Position numbers and translations under genes: made by a program. This document shows positions 1-7,102 of a DNA stretch of 26,295 bases, piece by piece. The stretch lies in contig DHKM01000058.1 in the NCBI GenBank assembly GCA_002404835.1, positions 1 to 26,295 on the forward strand. Reading direction: 5' to 3'. This DNA comes from Caryophanales bacterium UBA4694 (GTDB lineage Bacteria; Bacillota_I; Bacilli_A; RFN20; CAG-288). Numbering within the stretch: position 1 is the stretch's first letter; each line of letters begins with the position of its first letter. The notes below the pieces were generated by a model that saw nothing but the letters and a program-made list of their open reading frames with translations, did not search any database and had not been told where the DNA came from.

Positions 1-293
1 TCGCTGAGGTCGATATAGTAGTTCTCATAGTGATCGGAGACGAAGGGGTCATCGGTATTCATGTACTGCATCTTTGTGGATATATAGCGGTTGTTTGGCT
101 TTTCGTTCCCGTTTTTGTCTTTTTTTAGATAGGATAAAGCTAGGAAACCGGATTGGTTGATATCGAGGGTGTTGTTTTTTCTATCGATGGCGCTGGCTAT
201 TGCATCTGCTCCAAAAACACTTCCAATGACTGCTCCAATGGCTAGGACGGTGATGGATAATGTTAATGTGACTCTTTTTATGATTTTTTTCAT
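1..293 (-). CDS. partial secreted/membrane-anchored protein, unknown
   Basis: This is the N-terminal part (97 codons) of a gene running off the left edge. Translation begins MKKIIKRVTLTLSITVLAIG: a Lys/Arg-rich start and a hydrophobic segment at about residues 7-29, so a signal peptide or N-terminal anchor. The visible rest is polar and rich in Asn, Asp and Tyr, as expected for an extracytoplasmic protein, but I recognise no domain. The ATG at 291-293 lies 16 bases after the tandem stops of the upstream minus gene, so the two are probably one transcript. No good Shine-Dalgarno is visible before it, so translation may depend on coupling. Function unknown. Confidence 0.6.
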   Translation of the reverse strand, partial: MKKIIKRVTLTLSITVLAIGAVIGSVFGADAIASAIDRKNNTLDINQSGFLALSYLKKDKNGNEKPNNRYISTKMQYMNTDDPFVSDHYENYYIDLS

Positions 294-309
294 TTTTTGT
301 TTGTTTTTA

Positions 310-918
310 TTACCATATTACCATGGTTTCACTTGATTTATTCGGGTCTGAAATGATTTCCCATAATTTCTTTGATGAGTAGCAAACGTTTGAATTGGCA
401 GGAATGTATTTAAAATCGGCACTTATTTTTTCTTTCGATAAGGTTCTTGTCAGCAATTCTGCGGATAATTTCATCCCTAAATTATGGAAGAGAGCGATAG
501 CAGCTATGACATCACTATAGTATCCAGTTAAGATTGGATTTAGCATTATTTGTGTAGATGGTTTTTCGGGATTGATGATTGGTGGAACAAAGGTGTTGTT
601 CAAGCATTGTTGATAGCTTTTTGCTGCTAGATTGGTGTTTGCTATTAAATCATTGATTTGAGTACTGCTAATGTCGGTTGTTAAAGACAAATCTTCGAAT
701 TCTGATTTTTGAAGATCTAATTCATCGAAAACGTTGAAACTTGTTCCATCTTCCAATGTGACGTTTTCGTTTTTGTCTGAATTGAAATATGGGGTATAAA
801 GCGTTGCTTCGTTTGCATTTTTCACGGCTTTTGGTGATACGAGTACTTGTTGAGCCGAATTGCTGTTTTCAGGTATAAGAAGAATGGATATTAGTGGTAA
901 ATAAAATGATTTTTTCAT
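310..918 (-). CDS. small secreted protein, unknown function
   Basis: The product is 202 aa from the ATG at 916-918. An ATG five codons upstream (931-933) is in frame, but GGAG lies 9 bases before the downstream ATG and nothing suitable precedes the upstream one. The N-terminus (MKKS, then hydrophobic FYLPLISILLIP, then polar residues) reads as a short signal peptide with possible cleavage near SNSA, about residue 22. The mature part is acidic and Asn/Ser-rich, with an amphipathic helical stretch at about residues 130-160. It ends in tandem TAA stops. Base composition is more AT-rich than the pectin operon. I do not recognise the family. It has its own promoter (949-977) and sits divergently from a TetR regulator that may control it. 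Confidence 0.6.
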   Translation of the reverse strand: MKKSFYLPLISILLIPENSNSAQQVLVSPKAVKNANEATLYTPYFNSDKNENVTLEDGTSFNVFDELDLQKSEFEDLSLTTDISSTQINDLIANTNLAAKSYQQCLNNTFVPPIINPEKPSTQIMLNPILTGYYSDVIAAIALFHNLGMKLSAELLTRTLSKEKISADFKYIPANSNVCYSSKKLWEIISDPNKSSETMVIW

Positions 919-948
919 ATTTTTGTGCTCCATTTTTCTATTGAAATT

Positions 949-977
949 ATTATAGAAAAGTTTTATTCTTTGGTGAA
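949..977 (-). promoter_or_regulatory. sigma-A type promoter for the secreted-protein pair
   Basis: On the minus strand, a perfect TATAAT (949-954) is preceded by a 17-base spacer and TTCACC (972-977, 4 of 6 to TTGACA). The predicted start is near 942, giving a leader of about 24 bases with a GGAG. The -35 overlaps the inverted repeat at 976-1002. Confidence 0.55.
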
Positions 978-1002
978 GTACGATTCAAGGGAGAATGTAC
1001 TT
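976..1002. promoter_or_regulatory. inverted repeat, candidate TetR operator
   Basis: AAGTAC(G)ATTC at 976-986 is matched by its inverse GAATGTACTT at 993-1002, separated by six bases. The dyad has one unpaired G in the left arm. It lies between a TetR-family gene and the divergent gene, overlapping that gene's -35. This is the usual place and size for a TetR operator. Binding is inferred. Confidence 0.45.
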
Positions 1003-1031
1003 GCTTCTCTTATTGGAATGGAGGAATATCT

Positions 1032-1583
1032 ATGAATGATACAGCCTTGAGCCGGATATTAGAATTTTCCTTTGATAGAATAAACAAGGATCCGGATTCG
1101 AAATTGACGGTAACGGAAATCTGTTCGGATCTACACATCAGTAGATCGACTTTTTATGAGTGCTTTGACAATATCCAGGGGCTTTATGATTCTTTGTTTG
1201 ATACTTTGGTAGAGAAAGCAAAAAAGACCCTGGTGTCTGGTGTGGATTTTTCTTCCGGTAATCTAAGAAACAAGGTGGAGCTTTTTGTTCGTTCTCTTTT
1301 GAGTTTTTTGGGAGAACATAGAAATCATTCTCGGGCTTTATTTATGTTTTACGGGGAAATGTATCCGTTGAAAATCAAAAAAATATGTTCTGACTTTTTT
1401 GATTTTGATCCGACAAGTGAGGCTTATTTTGCCTATCGGTTTCTTCTCGGCGGTTTTTCCTATGTGATTGGTTCATGGATCATGGAGGGCGGGATGAGGA
1501 ACAGACAAGGCTGTGAAAAGGAACTTAGTGATCAGCTCTATTTGTTTTTGAAGGATTATGGTATTCCTGAAAAGAAGAAATAA
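1032..1583 (+). CDS. TetR/AcrR family transcriptional regulator
   Basis: The product is 183 aa, a normal TetR length. The N-terminal three-helix domain holds the HTH at about residues 25-50 (LTVTEICSDLHISRSTFYECF), with the usual pattern of small residue, turn, S-x-S-T-F-Y and an aromatic at the end of the recognition helix. The remainder is helical with the stretch YRFLLGGFSYVIGSWIMEGG near the C-terminus, typical of the ligand-binding/dimer domain of many Bacillota TetR proteins. GGAGGA sits 7 bases before the ATG. It is transcribed away from the small secreted-protein pair, and the dyad between them suggests autoregulation and control of that pair. The ligand cannot be told. It converges with the pectinesterase gene, with 47 bases between their stops. 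Confidence 0.9.
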   Translation: MNDTALSRILEFSFDRINKDPDSKLTVTEICSDLHISRSTFYECFDNIQGLYDSLFDTLVEKAKKTLVSGVDFSSGNLRNKVELFVRSLLSFLGEHRNHSRALFMFYGEMYPLKIKKICSDFFDFDPTSEAYFAYRFLLGGFSYVIGSWIMEGGMRNRQGCEKELSDQLYLFLKDYGIPEKKK

Positions 1584-1630
1584 CCAATGTTTTGCTTGTC
1601 CGTTTGTTTTCTTACTTCTGAAATTGTTTG

Positions 1631-2596
1631 TTATTTGATTGCTTTTTTTAGGCATTCGATTGCTTTTTCGTATTTCTGATCTAGTATTGAGTATTTGTTT
1701 GTTTTGATCCAATCTACTCTTTCTTTGTGGTATGGGTATTCCAGAAAGCGCGCGGTTCTTGTGCGGTTGACGTTTGACCAATCGGAGAACCCTTCTTTTT
1801 TGATGTGGGAATCGTAGGTGCAATTTACAAAGACGTTCTTGGAATAGTCTCTCCATGGACGGGCTAGGTAGGTGGAATTGTCTTCGACGTCTTTTCCTTT
1901 TTGGAACTTGCACTCGTAGAAGAGGAATCCGAAGTCGTCTTTCAAGGAGTGGGCACCGGCAACGACATAGGTTTCTTTTCTTTTGTCGTAGACTGTCTTT
2001 AGTTCACATCGATCAAAGACTGCCTTTCCTGCTCCGAAGATGAAGTCGACGGTTCCTTCGATCTGGCAGTTGTGGAAATAGTTTGTGGTGTTTCCTTCAT
2101 GGTATCGTTCTTCTTCGCTCAGGAAATCGATGTAGCGTGTGGATAAATCATCGGGAAGAGGTCCGACAAAGAGGGTGTCCTGGGTGGATTTGAACGTACA
2201 GTTCAGGAAGAGGTTGTTGTCTCCATAGATGCCGAGTGCGACTTCCTGGCCTTTGGTTTCGGGGTTTCCGGACCGGTTTTCGATGATGAGGTTTTCGAAG
2301 ATGTTGTTGTTTCCGGTTATCTTCAGCGCTGCTGTTTTCCAGGTGGTGAGGTCGTTTCCGTTTTTGTCTTTTTGGTTGGCATAGAGGTAGGATATCAGGC
2401 TTTTTCCTTTGCTGATGATGTAGAAGTGGGAGTAGGGGAAGATTAGGTTTCCTTGTTCCTCTTCCTGGTTTTCGATATAGATGGTATATGGTTTATCTTT
2501 TTCTTCTTTTCTGAGTGATTCTGCTTTTTGGATGAGTTCTTTGTGGCTTTTTACGTGGTATTCTTCACTGTTCTGGAATTCTTTTCTTGAAATCAT
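1631..2596 (-). CDS. pectin methylesterase (CE8), cytoplasmic type
   Basis: The product is 321 aa and hydrolyses methyl esters of galacturonosyl residues, giving pectate and methanol. CE8 landmarks occur in order: GQEVALGIYGDNNLF (116-130), TFKSTQDTLFVG (134-145) with Q139 and catalytic D140, GTVDFIFG (181-188) with nucleophile D184, and YLARPW (243-248) with R247. The two catalytic Asp are 44 residues apart, against about 21 in Erwinia PemA, so there is a loop insertion of about 23 residues (about 146-170). I believe Bacillota homologues also carry such an insertion. There is no signal peptide, so it should act on imported oligomers in the cytoplasm. GAGGTGA precedes the ATG. It is divergent from the isomerase at 2654 and close to the pectin transport operon. 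Confidence 0.93.
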   Translation of the reverse strand: MISRKEFQNSEEYHVKSHKELIQKAESLRKEEKDKPYTIYIENQEEEQGNLIFPYSHFYIISKGKSLISYLYANQKDKNGNDLTTWKTAALKITGNNNIFENLIIENRSGNPETKGQEVALGIYGDNNLFLNCTFKSTQDTLFVGPLPDDLSTRYIDFLSEEERYHEGNTTNYFHNCQIEGTVDFIFGAGKAVFDRCELKTVYDKRKETYVVAGAHSLKDDFGFLFYECKFQKGKDVEDNSTYLARPWRDYSKNVFVNCTYDSHIKKEGFSDWSNVNRTRTARFLEYPYHKERVDWIKTNKYSILDQKYEKAIECLKKAIK

Positions 2597-2653
2597 GGTT
2601 CACCTCTTGGCTTTTCGGTATTATTATAAGAAGGTAAGAGAGGAAAATGAAAT
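2597..2653. promoter_or_regulatory. divergent promoter region, pectinesterase/isomerase
   Basis: This 57-base spacer must hold both promoters. On the minus strand TATAAT (2623-2628) is a clear -10 for the pectinesterase, with only a weak -35. On the plus strand TTCACC, 17 bases and TATTAT (ending at 2626) could serve the isomerase, so the two -10 elements would overlap. No copy of TTGTATACAA or of the cre consensus is present here. Confidence 0.4.
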
Positions 2654-3484
2654 ATGGGTTTGAATCTTGGTGTGAGGGCACATGATCTTTGCTCTGATGG
2701 TACGGTAGATGAGTTGGTTTCTTCTGTTTCTTCTTTCGGGTTTTCCAATATTCAGTTGGTTTTCAAAAAGTCATTCCGGGATTTTTCCTATGAACCTGGG
2801 TTTGTTTCGGAGGTAGTTTCGAAACTGGGATCTAAGGATATTTCCGTTGCGATGTTGGGGGCTTATTTCAATCCGGTTCATTCCAAAAGGAGTGTGGTGG
2901 AGGACGGAATTTTGAATTTCAAAAAGAATCTTGAGCTTTCTCATGCTTTCCCGTCTCTTCCTTATGTGGGTAGTGAGACGGGCTCCTACAATGATTCTCC
3001 TTGGATCTATGTTCCCCGGAATCAGACGGAAGAGGGGTATCAACAGACGAAGAAGGTATTCATGGATTTGAAGGATTATGCAGAGAGTATTTCTTCACGG
3101 ATGGCAATCGAATCGGCCTGGGGACATGTGATCTATTCGTATCATCAGCAGGCTAGACTTCTTCAGGAATTGAATTCGGACTGTGTGTTTGCGACCGTGG
3201 ATCTGTTCAATCTTCTGTATGAGGGGAACTTCGAGAAGAGGAACGAGATTTTCGAGGGTGCTCTTTCGACTTTGGGGGATAAGGTCAGAATCATCCATAT
3301 CAAGGATGGGGATATTGTAAATGGAAAGCTTGTTCAGCTTGCTCCAGGCGAGGGTAAGTTCGATTATCCGTTCATGATTGACTGCGTGAGGAAGTATGCA
3401 AGTAATGCGACTTTGATCTTCGAGGGTGTGAAGAAGGATAAGATGGAGTCTTCTCTTAAGCTGATGCACGGCCTTTTGAAATAA
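2654..3484 (+). CDS. sugar-phosphate isomerase/epimerase, TIM barrel (AP_endonuc_2-like)
   Basis: The product is 276 aa, usual for the xylose-isomerase-like TIM barrel family that interconverts keto-sugars or their phosphates with a divalent metal. Candidate metal and acid-base residues fall at the expected strand ends: E153 (MAIESAWGHV), D183 (ATVDLFN), H215 (IIHIKDGD) and E257 (LIFEGV). The LAPGEGKFDY stretch (229-238) is also characteristic. The ATG at 2654 has AGAGGA 9 bases upstream. An earlier ATG at 2647 is out of frame. Its position divergent from pectin methylesterase suggests uronate or keto-uronate metabolism, but the substrate is not determined by sequence. Alternatives are an inosose or tagatose-type epimerase. 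Confidence 0.8.
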   Translation: MGLNLGVRAHDLCSDGTVDELVSSVSSFGFSNIQLVFKKSFRDFSYEPGFVSEVVSKLGSKDISVAMLGAYFNPVHSKRSVVEDGILNFKKNLELSHAFPSLPYVGSETGSYNDSPWIYVPRNQTEEGYQQTKKVFMDLKDYAESISSRMAIESAWGHVIYSYHQQARLLQELNSDCVFATVDLFNLLYEGNFEKRNEIFEGALSTLGDKVRIIHIKDGDIVNGKLVQLAPGEGKFDYPFMIDCVRKYASNATLIFEGVKKDKMESSLKLMHGLLK

Positions 3485-3543
3485 CGGAAAAGTCAAAGCA
3501 TATTCGAGGATGAAGCATTGTGTTTGACCGATGATATAAAACG

Positions 3544-4627
3544 TTATGCTTTCAATTACGTTATCGGTACTACATAGAAACCATCTTTCCGTTTGTATGC
3601 GGCATTGGTAAGTCAGCAGATTACACATAATGATGTTGCTGGTTTTCCGCCTTCACTTTCGATTATGTGATTTATTTTGAAGAGATTTGAGGCGGCTTGA
3701 TCGATTTGGTTGGCATCAAGCTTGATTTCGATTCCACACCAGTTTCCGTCTTCTAGTTCGATGACGGCATCCATCTCGTTGTTCTTATAGTCCTAATAGT
3801 GATATAGATTGGCGTTGAAGCATTCAAATAGGTGTACAGATCTCTTTCTACTAGGGATTCGAAAAGGAATCCGAACATTTCGAGGTCGTTCATCAGTTTT
3901 TCTTTGATATCTTTTTTCAGTGTGGTGTTTGTTACTGTCGTTGCCTCGTTTCTGGCCAAGGATTTCAATAGCAATTCGATTTTGTGTTCATCTCTTCTGA
4001 TGTCATCGACTTTATAGATATCTTCCTGGATGATTGATTTTACGTATTCTTTGGCTATCAGCATGGCTTGCTCGACTGTCATATCTCCGATAGCCGGCCA
4101 TCCACCGATCAGAACCAAATCAATGAGATGTTTTAAATCGATTTCGCCGGTAAGACAATCAGGTGCTTTGCCTTTGCAGATATCCTCCAATGAGATTTTT
4201 CCGTCGGATGCTTTTGATTCATATAGAGTCATCGGTCTCATTTTGAGTCTGGCAATTCTTCCTGTTCCGGAATAGATGTATCGGTTCTTGTTGATCGTAG
4301 CAGAACCGGTGAGGATGAATTGACCTTTTGTCGGAAGGGAGTCGACTTTTCCTCGTACGGCATCCCATAAGGAAGGGACTTCCGGCCATTCGTCAATCAA
4401 ACGGGGCAATCTCCTTGTAAAGCAAGATCCGGATTCATTTCTGCAATTCTTCGATTGTTGAAGTTTCTGTTTGGCAAGGATAGGAGAAATTCGCTGTTAG
4501 AATGATAGAGGCTTGTCCATGTTTTTCCGCACCATTTTGGGCCTTCGATCAATATTGCTCCAAAAGTACTTAGATACAAATCAATCTTCTTATCGGTTAG
4601 TCTTTCTTTATAGTTCTTGATTTCCAT
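3544..4627 (-). pseudogene. AAA_14/DUF4143 ATPase, degraded
   Basis: This is an ATP-binding protein of the common AAA_14 plus DUF4143 type, clearly inactivated. From an ATG at 4625-4627 with AGGA 7 bases upstream, the frame gives IEGPKWCGKTW (Walker A), then breaks at a C run (GGGG on the plus strand, 4403-4406) where one base is missing. The next frame continues with PRLIDEWPEVPSLWD (Walker B) and ILTGSA up to ESLVERDLYTY. A second one-base loss near 3817-3821 shifts the frame. The true frame then hits TAG at 3793-3795, resumes with DAVIELEDG and ASNLFKINHI, hits TGA at 3613-3615, and probably another nonsense TAA at 3556-3558 before the likely original stop at 3544-3546. The protein family's cellular role is unknown. 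Confidence 0.88.
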
Positions 4628-4903
4628 TTGAGTGTCCTGTTTTTGATTCATTATTTCACAATCCGAAGGATTTCTACTTTTCATTCCGAAGGATTTTTGA
4701 CTGAGGAAGGGATTTGCATGTTTTATTAGTGATATGGATGGATTGGAAAGCACTTGTATTTATAGGGAAGTAGAGAAATCGGATTTCATTACGAATAGGG
4801 GCAATGTCTTTTTGGTAGCGTTTCCTTATAAGGTATATTACTTGTTACTTTATTCGTGTGGCTAGTGTAAGAAATGCAATGTTTTATTGATTGCATTTCG
4901 TTT

Positions 4904-4915
4904 CTTGTATACAAG
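4904..4915. promoter_or_regulatory. palindromic operator copy 1
   Basis: CTTGTATACAAG is a perfect 12-base palindrome. It resembles operators of GntR/FCD regulators of hexuronate genes, which centre on a TTG-TATA-CAA-like dyad. A GntR/FCD gene lies in the same operon (16672). Confidence 0.6.
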
Positions 4916-5119
4916 TTTTTGTGATGCGACTTTATTTCAGATGATTTAGTAGTTTAAAATTCGTATTTTTTGGCATTAAACTTGGATTCTTGAAAGAAAA
5001 TTGTGAAAAATAACGATAAATAATGTGGTTTTTTGGATTATTATTTGTCTTTTTTTGGTCTGATTTTGTTTCTTTTTCATCCGGAATATGTTTGGTTTTT
5101 GAATCACTTTTGGCTCAAA

Positions 5120-5131
5120 CTTGTATACAAC
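5120..5131. promoter_or_regulatory. palindromic operator copy 2
   Basis: CTTGTATACAAC contains the perfect 10-base palindrome TTGTATACAA at 5121-5130. Its centre lies 216 bases from copy 1 and 86 bases from copy 3. Confidence 0.6.
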
Positions 5132-5205
5132 AAAATTCTTTGTCAAGAAAAACATGAATTTTTTTATTTTGAAATTTTCCCATAGTTATCGATATTTTTG
5201 CAATC

Positions 5206-5217
5206 CTTGTATACAAG
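5206..5217. promoter_or_regulatory. palindromic operator copy 3
   Basis: CTTGTATACAAG is identical to copy 1 over all 12 bases. It lies just upstream of the promoter -35 zone (about -40 to -51 from the predicted start). With copies 1 and 2 it could support looping or cooperative binding. Confidence 0.65.
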
Positions 5218-5221
5218 AATC

Positions 5222-5250
5222 GATTCTTAGCTTTGATTCAGTGATACAAT
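5222..5250 (+). promoter_or_regulatory. extended -10 promoter of the pectin operon
   Basis: TG-A-TACAAT at 5242-5250 is an extended -10 element. The -35 zone 17 bases upstream (5222-5227) is poor, as is common with extended -10 promoters. The predicted start is about 5257, giving a leader of about 36 bases before the ATG at 5293. Confidence 0.5.
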
Positions 5251-5253
5251 TTG

Positions 5254-5267
5254 TGTAAGCGATTACA
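5254..5267 (+). promoter_or_regulatory. cre site (CcpA binding)
   Basis: TGTAAGCGATTACA matches the cre consensus TGWAANCGNTNWCA at every defined position. It covers the predicted transcription start, a location where CcpA blocks initiation. This implies catabolite repression of the whole pectin operon. It also runs into a second small palindrome, ATTACAGCTGTAAT (5262-5275). Confidence 0.75.
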
Positions 5268-5292
5268 GCTGTAATGGCTTGATAGGAGTGAA

Positions 5293-6105
5293 ATGAGCAA
5301 GCAAAAATTCAGATTCATCGATCTTATGATTCTTACGGTTATTGCGACAGCAATCGAGGTTGTCTCGGTGGTTGCGTTCAATGCCGTGAATGTCCAGGTC
5401 GGAACTTATCGTCTGGGCCAGGCTCTTAGCTTGTCCTTGGCCTGTCTTATCGGAATGATAGCGGTGTTTCGATGGAACGGATACGGGCTTTGTGTGGGGG
5501 TGATTGCCGGAGTCGGTTCTCTTCTTGCCCGGATGTTCTGTTCTCAGCAGTTGAGTATCCAGATGTGGCTTTCTTCTTCGCTCAGTTATCTTGGCCTTGT
5601 GTCTTGTCTCTTATTTATCCATAAAAGAGACAAAAAGAAGATGGCTAAGGATAAGGGAATGATGGTTCTTTACTTCTTCATCGGATTCTTCTCCTATGAA
5701 CTGCTTCGGGTTCTTCTTCTCATCGGTTCGGAGAATTACTTCGCATTGATCGGAAATGTCCTGTCGTTCGAGATCGTGAATCTACTTCTGTCTTTTGTCA
5801 TTTATCTGATTGCTTTGAGACAGGATGGTCTTGTCGTCGATATGAATCTCTATCTTCTTGAGATGCAGGACATCCGGAATCGGGTGAAGAGAAGAGAGGA
5901 TATCTGTGTGGAGGAACTCTGCGAGCAGGGGCAGATCAATGAAGCTGCTTTGCTAGATGGAGGTACCTTGTCGACGGAGGACCTTAAGGACCTTGAGGAC
6001 AACCGTCGTAGGATAGAAGGTAAGTCGACATTCTTCGATGAGGAGAATAAGGCTGTTGAAAAATACAGAAAGAAAAGGGAGGAGCTGAAAAATGGGAAAC
6101 TCTAG
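5293..6105 (+). CDS. six-TM membrane protein, first gene of pectin operon
   Basis: The product is 270 aa with about six hydrophobic segments (residues 9-29, 40-60, 65-82, 88-110, 122-143, 150-175). A charged cytoplasmic tail (178-270) follows, rich in Lys, Arg and Glu and likely helical. The six-TM core of about 175 residues recalls the topology of ECF transporter substrate-binding subunits, but I see no motif that proves this. GGAG lies 4-8 bases before the ATG. Its end overlaps the permease gene at 6092 by 14 bases, so the two are translationally coupled. As the first gene after the regulated promoter it is presumably an accessory part of the uptake system. Function unknown. Confidence 0.8.
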   Translation: MSKQKFRFIDLMILTVIATAIEVVSVVAFNAVNVQVGTYRLGQALSLSLACLIGMIAVFRWNGYGLCVGVIAGVGSLLARMFCSQQLSIQMWLSSSLSYLGLVSCLLFIHKRDKKKMAKDKGMMVLYFFIGFFSYELLRVLLLIGSENYFALIGNVLSFEIVNLLLSFVIYLIALRQDGLVVDMNLYLLEMQDIRNRVKRREDICVEELCEQGQINEAALLDGGTLSTEDLKDLEDNRRRIEGKSTFFDEENKAVEKYRKKREELKNGKL

Positions 6106-7093
6106 AGCATTGCCGAAAGCGACCGAAGAAGAAATCCAGTCCATGGAACGTGGCTTCTGGAAAAGAAGAATCCACGATATCCTGGTTGATTGGAGACTTT
6201 ATGTTCTTTTCTTCCCATTGTTCTTCTTCCTTGTGGCTTGGAAATACTTTCCGATTGCTTCCATGATCGTCTCCTTCAAGTATCTGGAAATAGACAGCAG
6301 TTTCGGAGGCGGAACCTTTACTTCCGATTTCATCGGATTCGATTCGTTCCTTTATCTGTTCAATACGCCGGACTTCTGGAGGGCATTCAGAAATACGTTC
6401 CTTGTTTCCTTCTATGGTCTTTGCTTCGGATTCCCGTTCCCGATCATCCTGGCCTTGTTCTTCTCGGAAATCCGCGTCAAGTGGTATCGAGGGGTTCTTC
6501 AGGTCATGACGTATCTTCCGAAATTCATCTCCTTGGTCGTCATGACGACTTTGATCGGTATGCTTCTTCAGCCGACGAACTCCTATTCTCAGGGTGGGCC
6601 TCTTGCCAAGATCTTCGAGAGCATGGGAGCGGAGAAGCTTCTGTTCAATCCTAAGGCGTTCCGTTCGATCTTCACGGTTTCCGGAATCTGGACCGACGCC
6701 GGTTATGGTTCCATTGTCTATTTTGCTGCCATTCTTGGTATTTCTCCGACGAACTATGAGGCGGCAAGAATCGACGGAGCCAACAAGATGCAGCAGGTTA
6801 AATATGTGACGTTCCCTGGTATGGCACCGACTCTTGTCATCATGCTGATTCTGAAGATGGGGCAGCTTCTTACGGTCGGATACGAGAAAATCTATCTTCT
6901 CCAGCAGCAGGGCGTCAGTTATGTTACTTCCGAGACGGTTTCTACTTACGTCATCAATACGATTATGACCAACGCGAACAAGAACCAGGGTATTGGCGCA
7001 GCGGCAGACATGTTCAACTCGCTGCTTTCCATGCTTCTTGTCATCGGTTCCAACAAGATTTCGAAGAAGGTTTCTTCGACTTCTCTCTTCTAG
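6092..7093 (+). CDS. CUT1 ABC transporter permease (LplB/YteP type)
   Basis: The product is 333 aa, an inner-membrane permease subunit of a carbohydrate ABC importer. About six TM helices are visible. After a charged N-terminus, the first hydrophobic stretch LYVLFFPLFFFLVAWKYFPI starts near residue 33. The EAA loop reads NYEAARIDGANKMQQVKYVTFPG in the second half, the contact site for the ATPase. GGGAGGAG precedes the ATG, inside the end of the upstream gene. The related LplB/YteP permeases of Bacillus handle complex pectin oligosaccharides (known for the family), which agrees with the neighbours. It pairs with the permease at 7103. The stop codon is followed at once by AGGAGGTG, the ribosome site of the next gene. 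Confidence 0.93.
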   Translation: MGNSRALPKATEEEIQSMERGFWKRRIHDILVDWRLYVLFFPLFFFLVAWKYFPIASMIVSFKYLEIDSSFGGGTFTSDFIGFDSFLYLFNTPDFWRAFRNTFLVSFYGLCFGFPFPIILALFFSEIRVKWYRGVLQVMTYLPKFISLVVMTTLIGMLLQPTNSYSQGGPLAKIFESMGAEKLLFNPKAFRSIFTVSGIWTDAGYGSIVYFAAILGISPTNYEAARIDGANKMQQVKYVTFPGMAPTLVIMLILKMGQLLTVGYEKIYLLQQQGVSYVTSETVSTYVINTIMTNANKNQGIGAAADMFNSLLSMLLVIGSNKISKKVSSTSLF

Positions 7094-7102
7094 GAGGTGA
7101 AA

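Larger units (their letters stand above)
4628..5292 (+). promoter_or_regulatory. long AT-rich regulatory leader of the pectin operon
   Basis: These 665 bases have no supported gene. The stretch is very AT-rich with many T runs. It carries three TTGTATACAA palindromes, one extended -10 promoter and one cre site, listed separately. A half-like site (cttgtatttata) lies near 4754. The left part, about 4628-4900, holds nothing else I can name. It is probably degraded DNA upstream of the ATPase pseudogene. Confidence 0.6.

Noticed and set aside
4397..4409. Programmed ribosomal frameshift in the AAA_14 ATPase
   Set aside because: A second frameshift and at least two nonsense codons downstream show ordinary decay.
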